Assembly: GCA_035299085.1 (NCBI GenBank)
Contig: DATGXG010000053.1
Span: 27,820 to 91,819, forward strand
Direction of reading: 5' to 3'
Origin: Bacteroidales bacterium
GTDB taxonomy: Bacteria > Bacteroidota > Bacteroidia > Bacteroidales > UBA10428
Length of the DNA: 64,000 nucleotides
Shown here: piece by piece, positions 34,502 to 43,486 of the stretch
How the letters are laid out: every line of letters begins with the position of its first letter
How positions within the stretch are numbered: the first letter of the stretch is position 1
Made by a program: the position numbers and the translations under genes
Notes under the pieces: generated by a model
Told to the model about the DNA's origin: nothing
The model's input: the letters and a program-made list of their open reading frames with translations, nothing else
Database searches by the model: none

Positions 34502-35236
34502 TTACTTGCCCATCTGTGCGTTATCCGGAGCAGGCATAACCTCGAGAAGCTCAACGTCGAAAATCAGCGTTGAAAAGGGCTTGATGTTTGAACCGCGTGG
34601 AGGCTGAGCACCGTATGCAAGGCCTTCAGGAATGAAAATTCTCCACTTGGCACCTTCCGACATAAGCTGTAATGCTTCAACCCAGCCCGGGATAACCTGT
34701 CCCACAATAAATTCAGCAGGTTCCTTACGATTGTATGAACTGTCGAAAATAGTACCGTCAATCAGTTTGCCGGTATAATGTACCTTAATTTTGTCATTCA
34801 TTGTAGGCTTCTTGCCCTTGCCTTCCTTCAGAACAATATACTGTAAACCGCTGGGAAGCGTAACAACACTGTCCTTCTTTGAATTGGCCTCAAGAAATGC
34901 CTTATTGGCGTCAAGGTTTCCCTGGTATTCTTTTTTCACCTGTTCAGCCTGGAGATCGCTGAAGAATTTATTTAAAAATGACTGTATTTCCATTTGTGAA
35001 ACCGGCAGAGAATCTTTATCAACGGCTTCATTAACTCCCTTCATAAAGGCATCGTAATTGAAAAGACTATCGATTTTTGCCTGTTTTATTCCTGAACCAT
35101 AGGTTAATCCAAGAAAATAGCTGACTGAATCGTTCTTTGTTTTAATTTTTGCAGAGCTGTAATTTGTTTTGCCGCACGATGAAATTATAAGCAAGCTGAA
35201 AACCGATATAGCAACGATACCGAAGACCTTTTTCAT
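34502..35236 (-). CDS. FKBP-type peptidyl-prolyl isomerase lipoprotein
   Basis: A 244-residue envelope folding helper of the FkpA type. The lipobox is LLIISSC (Cys21). An N-terminal dimerisation domain (about 30-125, with VSYFLGLTYGSGI and the FKBP_N pattern) precedes the FKBP domain (about 130-235), which has LPSGLQYIVLKEG, KVHYTGKLIDGTIFDSSYNR and IPEGLAYGAQ, the active-site elements. It catalyses proline isomerisation and may act as a chaperone at the membrane. No operon partner. Confidence 0.93.
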   Translation of the reverse strand: MKKVFGIVAISVFSLLIISSCGKTNYSSAKIKTKNDSVSYFLGLTYGSGIKQAKIDSLFNYDAFMKGVNEAVDKDSLPVSQMEIQSFLNKFFSDLQAEQVKKEYQGNLDANKAFLEANSKKDSVVTLPSGLQYIVLKEGKGKKPTMNDKIKVHYTGKLIDGTIFDSSYNRKEPAEFIVGQVIPGWVEALQLMSEGAKWRIFIPEGLAYGAQPPRGSNIKPFSTLIFDVELLEVMPAPDNAQMGK

Positions 35237-35366
35237 TGTAATAAATTTTAAATTTTAAGCTGCGAAGATATATTAAATAAAATACACTGTGAGTAAATTG
35301 TTAAAAATCTTTTGTTTTGTTCCTTGCGTTATTTGTAATTTTCCGGACTCTTATGAAAGCGAATAC

Positions 35367-37214
35367 ATGAAGAATATTGGGGCAGCGATTATCTGGATTT
35401 TACTCTTTTGTAACGGCATAATACAGGCTCAGGACAGCATACCTGTTTCAATGAAGGAACAGGCCCGTAAACACTTTGCGGCTAAAGAATACAAAGAGGC
35501 ATTGCCTGTGTATCGTAAACTGCTCAACCGTTATCCAAAGGAACCCGAATACCTTTACGGTACCGGAGTTTGCCTTGTAAACCTCAACTCAGGCCTTGAA
35601 GAAGCGATTCTTTTTCTGAAACCTTCTACAGTTGCTGAATACAACTCCCTTTCTCTTTTCTATCTCGGACGGGCGTACCATCTTTCGTATGCATTTGAAG
35701 ATGCCATTAAAGCTTACTCCAAATTCATGCTTAAAGCCGGAAAAACCGATATTAAGCGCTATGATGTTGAAAGGCAGATTGAGATGGCCCGCAATGGTAT
35801 AGAGTTTACAAAAACCAGCCGCACTCTTACTGTTCAAAATACCGAGGAAATTTCACCGGCACAGGCACAGAAAATAACCATGATCAACGGCTCCGGAAAA
35901 CTGATACGTAAACCTGTTGAATTCTGTACCAAAACCGACCTCAGAAACGGCTACCGGTCATGGATGTTTTTGCCATCATACACCGAAGTGAATGATTATA
36001 TCTATGTTTCAGGCTATGACCGCTACAAAAAGAATAACCTGCAAATTTTCAGGGTACGGAATGTAAACCATGAAACATGGGGATTTCCTGAATTAGTAGG
36101 TGATGTAATCAACACGCCTTATGATGAGGAATTTCCCTATTTCGATACAAAAACTTCAACCCTGTATTTTTGTTCAAAAGGCCATTCAAGTATGGGTGGT
36201 TATGATATTTTCAAATCGGTTTATGACTGGAATACAAAGACCTGGTCAAAGCCTGAAAACGCGGGCTTCCCGATAAATTCACCGTTTGATGACTATATCT
36301 ACCTGGTGGATGAGTTCAGTCATACGGCTTCGTTCATTTCCAACCGTGATTCAAAGCCCGGATTTCTGAAAATTTACCGGGTTAAAACGGATGAAGAAGG
36401 ACCTGCGGCCCGGTTAGCATCCATTGAGGATATCCGTAAAGCTTCAATTCTTGAGCCTTCTGAAATATCAAAGCCTGTTGCCGAAGTAGTGGCTGATACT
36501 TTTGCAGTCGCCGACGCACCAAGGATTACCAAGAATGATTACAATAAAGTGCTGGCTGAAGCCCTTTTGCTGCAGGTTAAAGCGGATTCGTGTGCACGGA
36601 TTACACGTGATCTCAGGATCCTGGCAAAAGAAACCCCTGATGATTCATTGAAAAAGCAACTGGTTAAGGATATTCTCCGCAACGACAGGATGGCCAAAAC
36701 CACCCAGAGGGAAGCCGATCTGAAATTCGCTGAAGCCAGGAATCTGAAAGGCATTTCAGATCAAAGCCCGGAGAAAGAACCCGAACAGCAGGCAGAACAG
36801 CCTGCAGCTGTTGAACAACCGGTGGCTATAGAACAGCCGCTTCCTGCAGCGAATATTAGAACTGATGTCTTTTCAATAGAAAATGTATCTCCCTATTCAG
36901 ATAAAAATCCGATTCCTCCGGCAAAGATCCCCGGATCAGGGCTTGTCTACCGTATCCAACTGGGTGCGTTCAGCAAGGCAAAACCCAATAATGCATTCGG
37001 CGGAGTTCAGCCGGTTACATTTGAACAAATACCGGGCAGTTCAATAATAAAATACTATGCCGGATTTTTTTACTCCCTCAACGGGGTCACAAAAGCACTT
37101 GAAACATTGAGATCACAAGGATTCCGGGATGCCTTTATAGTGGCTTTCTATGAAGGAAAACTAATAACGACCGAGAAGGCAAGAGAGATCGAATTTTCCG
37201 GATATAAACTTTAA
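35367..37214 (+). CDS. TPR / PD40 / SPOR-domain envelope protein
   Basis: A 615-residue secreted protein. The ATG at 35367 starts a clear signal peptide (MKNIGAAIIWILLFCNGIIQA, cleaved near QA-QD); the upstream GTG frame adds 26 unlikely residues. Order: TPR repeats (about 28-145), a PD40-type beta-propeller segment (about 190-355) with TLYFCSKGHSSMGGYDIF, an Ala/Gln/Pro-rich linker (about 475-515), and a C-terminal SPOR domain (about 530-615, YRIQLGAFSKAKPNNAF). SPOR binds denuded peptidoglycan. It resembles T9SS and gliding-associated TPR/PD40 proteins such as PorE, but with SPOR in place of OmpA. Function is inferred. Confidence 0.82.
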   Translation: MKNIGAAIIWILLFCNGIIQAQDSIPVSMKEQARKHFAAKEYKEALPVYRKLLNRYPKEPEYLYGTGVCLVNLNSGLEEAILFLKPSTVAEYNSLSLFYLGRAYHLSYAFEDAIKAYSKFMLKAGKTDIKRYDVERQIEMARNGIEFTKTSRTLTVQNTEEISPAQAQKITMINGSGKLIRKPVEFCTKTDLRNGYRSWMFLPSYTEVNDYIYVSGYDRYKKNNLQIFRVRNVNHETWGFPELVGDVINTPYDEEFPYFDTKTSTLYFCSKGHSSMGGYDIFKSVYDWNTKTWSKPENAGFPINSPFDDYIYLVDEFSHTASFISNRDSKPGFLKIYRVKTDEEGPAARLASIEDIRKASILEPSEISKPVAEVVADTFAVADAPRITKNDYNKVLAEALLLQVKADSCARITRDLRILAKETPDDSLKKQLVKDILRNDRMAKTTQREADLKFAEARNLKGISDQSPEKEPEQQAEQPAAVEQPVAIEQPLPAANIRTDVFSIENVSPYSDKNPIPPAKIPGSGLVYRIQLGAFSKAKPNNAFGGVQPVTFEQIPGSSIIKYYAGFFYSLNGVTKALETLRSQGFRDAFIVAFYEGKLITTEKAREIEFSGYKL

Positions 37215-37316
37215 ATTCAACCTGAAACAGTTATATTCTATTTTTTATTGATTTATACACAGCAAGCATAAATTATGTAATTTTGAGGTTGTAATTACAG
37301 GGAAAGGCACCTTTTT

Positions 37317-37601
37317 ATGAACGCGGAAAAATATAAAAGCAGACCGGAATTTGATGAGTCGGTGGATGTTGGAAAATCTGAAGGCCGCTTTCTTATCCTG
37401 CACAACGATGATGTCCATACGTTTGATTACGTGATCAATTCGCTTATAGAGGTATGCAATATGGAAGCAACCCAGGCTGAACAATGCACCTATCTGGTCC
37501 ATTACAAAGGCAAATGTGACGTTAAGAAAGGCGATTATGAAATGCTTCAGCCGTTTCGCGAAGGATTGATTCAAAGGGAACTTAACGCCACTATCGACTG
37601 A
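37317..37601 (+). CDS. clpS: ClpS-family adaptor protein
   Basis: Adaptor that binds N-degron substrates and hands them to ClpAP/ClpCP. The 94-residue protein has the ClpS core FLILHNDDVHTFDYVINSLIEVC, CTYLVHYKGKCDVKKGDYE and the hydrophobic-pocket acidic pair in NDD. The substrate-pocket His (LVHYKGK) is present. The ATG follows an A/T-rich leader. It is 16 bases upstream of the NfeD-like gene, so the three genes clpS-nfeD-floA may form one unit. Confidence 0.85.
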   Translation: MNAEKYKSRPEFDESVDVGKSEGRFLILHNDDVHTFDYVINSLIEVCNMEATQAEQCTYLVHYKGKCDVKKGDYEMLQPFREGLIQRELNATID

Positions 37602-37617
37602 ATTTTACACAACATAC

Positions 37618-38085
37618 ATGTCATTATTCGCCATTGCCATTATCATCATCCTGGGGATTTTCCTGCTCCTTGTAGAATTTCTGATAATACCCGGCTTCAC
37701 GGTTTTTGGCGCAGCCGGATTTGTTTTCATACTGCTCGGAATCGGTTCTTCCTATTACTTTCATAATGTGGTGACCGGCAATATTACCCTGGCGGGCACT
37801 GTACTTTTGTCTTTCGGAACCATGTATTACATTTTCAAAAGAAAGACATGGAGGAATATGGGATTGAAAGCCAATATTAACAGCAGGCACGAGCCATTCA
37901 AAGCCGGAAGCATACAGGAAGGCGATTTTGGCAGGACTATCACCAGGCTGGCTCCTGTCGGCAAGGCTCAGATTAATGATGTAATCTGCGAAGCCAAATC
38001 CACGGGCGGTTTCATAAATGAAAATACCGAAGTGGAAGTAATCAAAGTGTTGAATACTCAAATTATTGTTAAACCTAAAAATTAA
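37618..38085 (+). CDS. NfeD-family membrane protein
   Basis: A 155-residue protein with two or three membrane helices (about 4-24, 28-48 and 58-76; SLFAIAIIIILGIFLLLVEF first) and a C-terminal OB-fold domain (about 95-155, GDFGRTITRLAPVGKAQIND) typical of NfeD proteins. NfeD partners the flotillin-like FloA in membrane microdomains; the next gene is FloA, 5 bases away. Confidence 0.88.
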   Translation: MSLFAIAIIIILGIFLLLVEFLIIPGFTVFGAAGFVFILLGIGSSYYFHNVVTGNITLAGTVLLSFGTMYYIFKRKTWRNMGLKANINSRHEPFKAGSIQEGDFGRTITRLAPVGKAQINDVICEAKSTGGFINENTEVEVIKVLNTQIIVKPKN

Positions 38086-38090
38086 AATCC

Positions 38091-39068
38091 ATGGGCGAAA
38101 CAGGCATTTATCTTGTAGTTGCTGCAGGCGTACTTTTACTGATCTGGCTGTTCTTTTATTTTGTTCCTCTGGGACTTTGGTTCAGTGCCGTATTTGCGCG
38201 CGTTTATGTTCCGATCTGGCAGCTGGTGGGAATGAGGATCAGGAAAGTTCCCCCATCCATCATTCTGAATAACCTTGTGAGCGCAACAAAGGCCGGTTTG
38301 AATCTTAATGCCGATGAACTTGAAGCCCATTACCTTGCGGGGGGAAATGTGAAGCAGGTAGTGAATGCCCTGATTTCAGCCGATAAAGCTAATATTCCTC
38401 TCGACTTTAAGGCAGGCACAGCTATTGACCTCGCTGGCCGTAATGTATTCGAAGCCGTACAGATGTCGGTTAATCCTAAAGTGATCAATACACCGCCGGT
38501 AACAGCTGTTGCAAAAGACGGCATCCAGCTGATCTGCAAGGCCAGGGTAACTGTAAGGGCAAATATCAGGCAACTCGTGGGAGGTGCCGGTGAAGAAACC
38601 GTACTGGCCAGGGTGGGCGAAGGAATTGTATCCTCGATCGGTTCGGCCGTTTCACATAAGGAAGTTCTTGAAAACCCTGACAATATTTCAAAAGTGGTTT
38701 TGAATAAAGGACTTGATGCAGGTACAGCCTTTGAAATCCTTTCAATCGATATAGCCGATATCGACATTGGAAAAAACATTGGCGCCGTACTGCAAATGGA
38801 CCAGGCCAATGCCGACAAGAACATTGCACAGGCAAAGGCAGAGGAAAAAAGAGCTATGGCAGTCGCCATTGAACAGGAAATGAAGGCTAAGGCACAGGAA
38901 GCCCGTGCAAAGGTTATCGAAGCCGAAGTGCAGATTCCGCTTGCCATGGCAGAAGCTTTCCGCTCAGGTAATCTCGGAATTATGGATTACTACAAACTGA
39001 AAAATATCGACGCCGATACGCAGATGAGGGATTCCATTGCGAAATCGGAAGGACCGCAGAAGAAGTAA
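38091..39068 (+). CDS. floA: Flotillin-like protein FloA
   Basis: A 325-residue membrane scaffold that organises lipid microdomains. One N-terminal helix (about 6-26) is followed by the SPFH/band-7 core with RIRKVPPSIILNNLVSATKAGL, and a C-terminal coiled-coil rich in Ala/Glu/Lys (AKAEEKRAMAVAIEQEMKAK). The stop codon starts a GTAAGGA tandem array. It pairs with the NfeD-like gene, the standard neighbourhood. Confidence 0.95.
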   Translation: MGETGIYLVVAAGVLLLIWLFFYFVPLGLWFSAVFARVYVPIWQLVGMRIRKVPPSIILNNLVSATKAGLNLNADELEAHYLAGGNVKQVVNALISADKANIPLDFKAGTAIDLAGRNVFEAVQMSVNPKVINTPPVTAVAKDGIQLICKARVTVRANIRQLVGGAGEETVLARVGEGIVSSIGSAVSHKEVLENPDNISKVVLNKGLDAGTAFEILSIDIADIDIGKNIGAVLQMDQANADKNIAQAKAEEKRAMAVAIEQEMKAKAQEARAKVIEAEVQIPLAMAEAFRSGNLGIMDYYKLKNIDADTQMRDSIAKSEGPQKK

Positions 39069-39127
39069 GGAGTAAGGAGTAAGGAGTAGGGAGGGACTCC
39101 CTGCTCCCTACTCCCTACTCCCTACTC
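39066..39127. repeat. 7-bp AGTAAGG / CTCCCTA inverted tandem arrays
   Basis: Four AGTAAGG/AGTAGGG units followed by four complementary CTCCCTA units form a 60-base self-complementary stretch between convergent floA and the HAD gene. The floA stop codon (39066-39068) lies in the first unit. It probably acts as the terminator structure. Confidence 0.85.
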
Positions 39128-39820
39128 TCATAATATCCCCATCAATTCCCTTATCTCAGCTATCTCCCACGTAGGTACCACATTACAGGGTTTTTTACCC
39201 GTATTGAAGTAAACCTGGTCGATTCCCGCGTTCCAGGCTCCCCGTATATCCGCGTCCGGATCATCACCGATCATCAGGCATTCGCTTTTATGGGCATGAA
39301 CCGACTTGATGGCATATTCAAAAAACCTCCTGTCAGGTTTTTGATTTCCTACCATTTCGGCCATGAACAGCTTTGTAAAATATTCACTCAGCCCGCTGTT
39401 GGTCACTTTCTTTATCTGTATTTCAGAAAACCCGTTCGTGAGAATATAGAGTTTATATTTGCCTGAGAGGTATTGAAGTGTCTCATGCACCCCGGGGAAG
39501 AGTGCTGTTTTATACGGGGCTGTCTTTAAATACAGGTCTCCTACCCGCTCTGATAACTCATCATCATGAATATTCAGCTCATTAAATGTGAGCACGAGCC
39601 TCTCAATCCGCATCTGATCCTTTTTTACCTTGCCCTTCCTGTACTCGATCCACAGATGCTCATTATATTTTTCATAAAGGCTTATGAACTGCTCAAAATC
39701 AGGAATTCGTGCGAGTAAATCGAGTTGTTTAAGCACATCGTAAAAGGCCTGTCGTGCATTGGCTTTGAAATCCCACAACGTATTGTCCAGATCAAAGAAA
39801 AGGTGTTTATATGTCTTCAA
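39128..39820 (-). CDS. YjjG-type HAD pyrimidine nucleotidase
   Basis: A 230-residue HAD phosphatase that resembles noncanonical pyrimidine nucleotidases. Motif I HLFFFDLDNTLWDF is seen as FFDLDNTLWDF with the nucleophile Asp and the +2 Asp; motif II is ILTNGF; motif III/IV are NQKPDRRF and MIGDDPDADIRGAWNAG. The long helical cap (about 20-105) fits this subfamily. It likely cleans nucleotide pools or dephosphorylates 5'-nucleotides. Divergent from murF-alr. Confidence 0.87.
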   Translation of the reverse strand: MKTYKHLFFDLDNTLWDFKANARQAFYDVLKQLDLLARIPDFEQFISLYEKYNEHLWIEYRKGKVKKDQMRIERLVLTFNELNIHDDELSERVGDLYLKTAPYKTALFPGVHETLQYLSGKYKLYILTNGFSEIQIKKVTNSGLSEYFTKLFMAEMVGNQKPDRRFFEYAIKSVHAHKSECLMIGDDPDADIRGAWNAGIDQVYFNTGKKPCNVVPTWEIAEIRELMGIL

Positions 39821-39842
39821 GATAATTATGAATTATTGCATT

Positions 39843-39875
39843 TATATTTGCAGAGTTTATCTTTCTACAAAGGTA
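39843..39875. promoter_or_regulatory. Divergent -7 elements for murF-alr and the HAD gene
   Basis: TATATTTG on the plus strand (39843-39850) and TACCTTTG on the minus strand (39868-39875) both match TAnnTTTG exactly and face outward. Standard-distance TTTG boxes are not clear for either. Confidence 0.45.
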
Positions 39876-39901
39876 AAATACTGCCGCAAATCATTAAAAT
39901 T

Positions 39902-42364
39902 ATGGCTTTGTATTCACTCAGTACGATAGCAGATATAACAAAAGGAACGGTTATTGGAAAAAATGATCTGATTATTGAATCTCCTGTGACCGACAGCAGG
40001 GCCGCTTCGGTATCTATTACTTCGCTTTTTATTGCCATTAAGGGAGAGCAGCATAATGGACACAGGTATATTCGTGATCTTTATAGTCGTGGTGTAAGAG
40101 CCTTCATGGTCTCCGATAATTGCCCGCCGGAAGACTTTCCCGGGGCGGGATTTGTTAAGGTACCTGACACCATGAAAGCTTTGCAGGACCTTGCCCGTCA
40201 TCACCGCAATTCCTTTAACTGCCAGGTTACTGCCATTACCGGAAGCAACGGTAAAACCATTATCAAGGAATGGCTTTTTCACTGCCTTTCCGGTATATAC
40301 AATATAACAAGGAGTCCCCGCAGCTACAATTCACAGCTTGGAGTGCCGCTTTCGCTATGGCTGCTGGATGAGAATACAGAGCTTGCGATTATTGAAGCCG
40401 GTATTTCAAAACCCGGGGAAATGGAGAAACTTGAACGGATGATTTCACCGGACACCGGCATTTTCTCCAATATTGGTGAAGCTCACAGCGAGAATTTCAA
40501 AAACAGTGATGAAAAAATCACTGAAAAGCTTAAGCTATTTGCCAGCTGCAAAGAACTAGTCTGCTGCGCCGACAATGAACCGGTAATAAAAGGAATCCTC
40601 AATAATCCGGGGCTTTCGCATATCAGGCTTTTTTCATGGTCACTGAAGGGGAAAGGAGATGTAAATGTTACCCATACCCGAACAGAGTCAGGAAAGAGCT
40701 TACTTGCGGCTGAATGGAAAGATACACATCTTGATATTACCATTCCCTTTACCGATCACGCATCGGTTGAAAACGCCATGCATTGCATTGCATACATGAT
40801 ACTGAAGGGCATCCCAGGAGATACTATCGTTTCAAGGATGGCTGAATTACCGGTTGTTGCCATGCGACTTGAACAGAAAAGCGCCATAAATAACTGCACT
40901 CTCATAAACGACAGCTATAATTCCGACCTGAGCTCGCTTGCCATTGCCCTTGATGTGTTAAGCCACCAGATACAGCACAGGAACAGAACACTGATCCTCT
41001 CCGATATATTGCAAAGCGGAAGAAAACACACCGACCTGTATAAAAAGGTGGCCCGGATGGTAAGTGACGAGGGTATAACCCGCCTGGCAGGCATCGGTCC
41101 TATGATCTCAAAAAGTGCGGCATTTTTCCGCGTTCCGGCAACATTTTATGAAACCACAGATCAATTCATTGAGGGTTTCAATGCTGATGATTTCAACAAT
41201 GAAGCCATTTTGCTGAAGGGTTCAAGGAGTTTTGAATTTGAAAGGATAGCCGCGCTGTTTGAACAGAAGAAACATACAACCCGCATTGAAATCAACCTCA
41301 ATGCAATGATCCATAACCTGAATTATTTCAGATCACTGCTGAAACCGGGAACCAAAACTATGGTTATGGTTAAAGCGCTGTCCTATGGAAGCGGCAGGCA
41401 TGAAATTGCCGGAATCCTGCAGTTCCAGAGGGTCGATTACCTTGGCGTGGCCATTGCCGATGAAGGGGTAAGCCTGCGAAAAGCAGGAATCAATCTTCCC
41501 ATTATGGTTATGAATCCTGAAGCCGAATCTTTTGATATCATGATTCGGAACCGGCTTGAACCCGAGATCTACAGTTCCGGCATACTAAGCCTTTTTGAAA
41601 AAGCCGTAATACGCAACCAGGAAACCAATTATCCTGTGCATATCAAGATCGACAGCGGTATGCACCGCCTGGGATTCCTGTCAACTCAAACCGATCAGCT
41701 TTGTGGGGAACTGGCTCAGCATAAAAACATCCGGGTGTGTTCGATCTTTTCACACCTGGCAGGAAGCGATGAAAATCAGTTTGATTCCTTCACCCATGAA
41801 CAGATCAGCACATTCAAAACCATGTCGGACAGAATCATTGAAAAACTGGGTTATCCTGTTATCCGGCATATCCTGAACACTTCGGGTATCGAGCGTTTTC
41901 CTGAAGCGCAATTTGATATGGTCAGATTGGGGATCGGACTTTATGGCGTCAGTAGCACAAACCAGGAAAAATTACGGAATGTAAGCACACTTAAAACTAC
42001 CATTCTTCAGATAAAACCGGTGAATCCGGGCGAAACGGTCGGTTACGGGCGAAAGGGTAAACCAACATCACCGTCACTCATTGCCATTATACCGGTTGGA
42101 TATGCAGACGGTCTGAACCGTCATTCCGGAAACGGTAAGCTTTCATTCAGAGTGAATGGAAAATTCGCTCCGACAATCGGAAATATTTGCATGGACATGA
42201 CAATGCTTGATGTAACAGGCCTTGGAGCAAAAGAAGGCGATGAAGTGATCATTTTCGGCGAAGGAAACTCAATTACCGATATGGCTCAGAAGCTTGACAC
42301 CATCCCGTATGAAATTCTCACTGGTGTATCCGAAAGGGTGAAGAGAATTTATATTTACGAATAA
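39902..42364 (+). CDS. murF-alr: Bifunctional MurF ligase / alanine racemase
   Basis: A fused peptidoglycan enzyme of 820 residues. The MurF half (about 1-450) adds D-Ala-D-Ala to UDP-MurNAc-tripeptide, with the P-loop ITGSNGKT (Lys118). The racemase half (about 455-820) makes D-Ala from L-Ala with PLP on Lys491 (MVKALSYG) and the catalytic-Tyr region ETVGYGRKG, plus the dimer motif IPVGYADGLNRH. The ATG at 39902 (MALYSLSTIADITKG) was chosen; the longer frame starts inside the HAD gene. The fusion is typical of Bacteroidota and puts D-Ala supply and use in one chain. Confidence 0.95.
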   Translation: MALYSLSTIADITKGTVIGKNDLIIESPVTDSRAASVSITSLFIAIKGEQHNGHRYIRDLYSRGVRAFMVSDNCPPEDFPGAGFVKVPDTMKALQDLARHHRNSFNCQVTAITGSNGKTIIKEWLFHCLSGIYNITRSPRSYNSQLGVPLSLWLLDENTELAIIEAGISKPGEMEKLERMISPDTGIFSNIGEAHSENFKNSDEKITEKLKLFASCKELVCCADNEPVIKGILNNPGLSHIRLFSWSLKGKGDVNVTHTRTESGKSLLAAEWKDTHLDITIPFTDHASVENAMHCIAYMILKGIPGDTIVSRMAELPVVAMRLEQKSAINNCTLINDSYNSDLSSLAIALDVLSHQIQHRNRTLILSDILQSGRKHTDLYKKVARMVSDEGITRLAGIGPMISKSAAFFRVPATFYETTDQFIEGFNADDFNNEAILLKGSRSFEFERIAALFEQKKHTTRIEINLNAMIHNLNYFRSLLKPGTKTMVMVKALSYGSGRHEIAGILQFQRVDYLGVAIADEGVSLRKAGINLPIMVMNPEAESFDIMIRNRLEPEIYSSGILSLFEKAVIRNQETNYPVHIKIDSGMHRLGFLSTQTDQLCGELAQHKNIRVCSIFSHLAGSDENQFDSFTHEQISTFKTMSDRIIEKLGYPVIRHILNTSGIERFPEAQFDMVRLGIGLYGVSSTNQEKLRNVSTLKTTILQIKPVNPGETVGYGRKGKPTSPSLIAIIPVGYADGLNRHSGNGKLSFRVNGKFAPTIGNICMDMTMLDVTGLGAKEGDEVIIFGEGNSITDMAQKLDTIPYEILTGVSERVKRIYIYE

Positions 42365-42381
42365 CCGCATCATTCAGTTCC

Positions 42382-43473
42382 ATGAAAATCATATTCGTAA
42401 ATACAAATAAACAATGGGGAGGCGGGGAAAAATGGCATTTTGACGCGGCAAAGATGCTGAAAAACAAGGGACATACCGTTTATATAATGACAGGCACTAC
42501 CACCGGGTTATATAAAAAGGCTGTGGATGCAGGTATTAAAGTAATTCCGGCCTACATCACCAACCTAAGTTTCCTCAATCCTTTTGCCTTACAAAAACTG
42601 ATTTCCGTTTTCAGGCAGGTCAACCCCGACCGCGTCGTGCTTAATTTTTCGGCCGATGTGAAATCGGCAGGTTTAGCCGCCCGAATGGCCGGCATTTCAT
42701 CGGTAATATACCGCAGAGGGAATGCAAAACCTGTTAAAAACAGCGTTCTGAACAGGTTCCTGTTTAAATATGTGATTACCGGCATGATTGCGAATTCAGA
42801 GGAAACAAAACATTCCATTCTGAAAAACAATAAAAAGCTGTTCCCGCCTGAAAAAATTAAGATTCTATACAATGGCATTCACCTGGGGGATTATGATAAG
42901 GATTCAGCAAAAAAACTTTACGAGCGAAAAGGAAATGAAATTATCCTCGGTACCGCCGGCAGGTTATCGGCTGAAAAAGGGCATGCCCTGTTGATCGAAG
43001 CCATGTCTGTTCTGAAAAAGAACGGAAAGGATTTTACGCTGTTAGTTGCCGGTGAGGGCCCCGAGCTTGAGAATCTTAAAAATGCAGCCAGGATACAGGG
43101 GATTGAAGAACAGGTAAATTTCATGGGATTTGTTTCATCCATCAGGCCTTTCATGAATTCAACCGATATATTCATTTTGCCTTCTCTGTGGGAAGGATTC
43201 GGCTATGTTACAATTGAAGCGATGGCTGCGGGAAAACCTGTGATCGCATTCAATACAGGCAGCAATCCCGAGATCATCGAAGACACTAAAACCGGCTTGC
43301 TTGTTAGTCCGATTGATGCAGCGTCCCTGGCTGAAAAAATAATATGGCTACTGTCTCACCCTACAGAGAGGGAAGCAATGGGAAAGAACGGGAGAATGCG
43401 TGTTGAACAATTATTTGAGTGTGCAATAACAGATGACCGGGTTGAAAAATATCTGACCGACATAACGATTTAA
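42382..43473 (+). CDS. Glycosyltransferase family 4
   Basis: A 363-residue GT-B enzyme. The N-domain starts KIIFVNTNKQWGGGEKW, the acceptor-side glycine loop; the C-domain has LGTAGRLSAEKGHALLIEA, FMGFVSSIRPFMNSTDIFILPSLWEGFGYVTIEAMAAGKPVIA broken into DIFILPSLWEGFG and the E-x7-E motif. It transfers a sugar in envelope polysaccharide or glycolipid assembly; donor and acceptor are unknown. It is 17 bases after murF-alr, so it is possibly co-expressed with cell-wall synthesis. Confidence 0.9.
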   Translation: MKIIFVNTNKQWGGGEKWHFDAAKMLKNKGHTVYIMTGTTTGLYKKAVDAGIKVIPAYITNLSFLNPFALQKLISVFRQVNPDRVVLNFSADVKSAGLAARMAGISSVIYRRGNAKPVKNSVLNRFLFKYVITGMIANSEETKHSILKNNKKLFPPEKIKILYNGIHLGDYDKDSAKKLYERKGNEIILGTAGRLSAEKGHALLIEAMSVLKKNGKDFTLLVAGEGPELENLKNAARIQGIEEQVNFMGFVSSIRPFMNSTDIFILPSLWEGFGYVTIEAMAAGKPVIAFNTGSNPEIIEDTKTGLLVSPIDAASLAEKIIWLLSHPTEREAMGKNGRMRVEQLFECAITDDRVEKYLTDITI

Positions 43474-43486
43474 ACAGAATACACCC

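Noticed and set aside
39725..39901. Upstream extension of murF-alr
   Set aside because: It overlaps the divergent HAD gene and lacks homology; MALYSLSTIAD is the family start.
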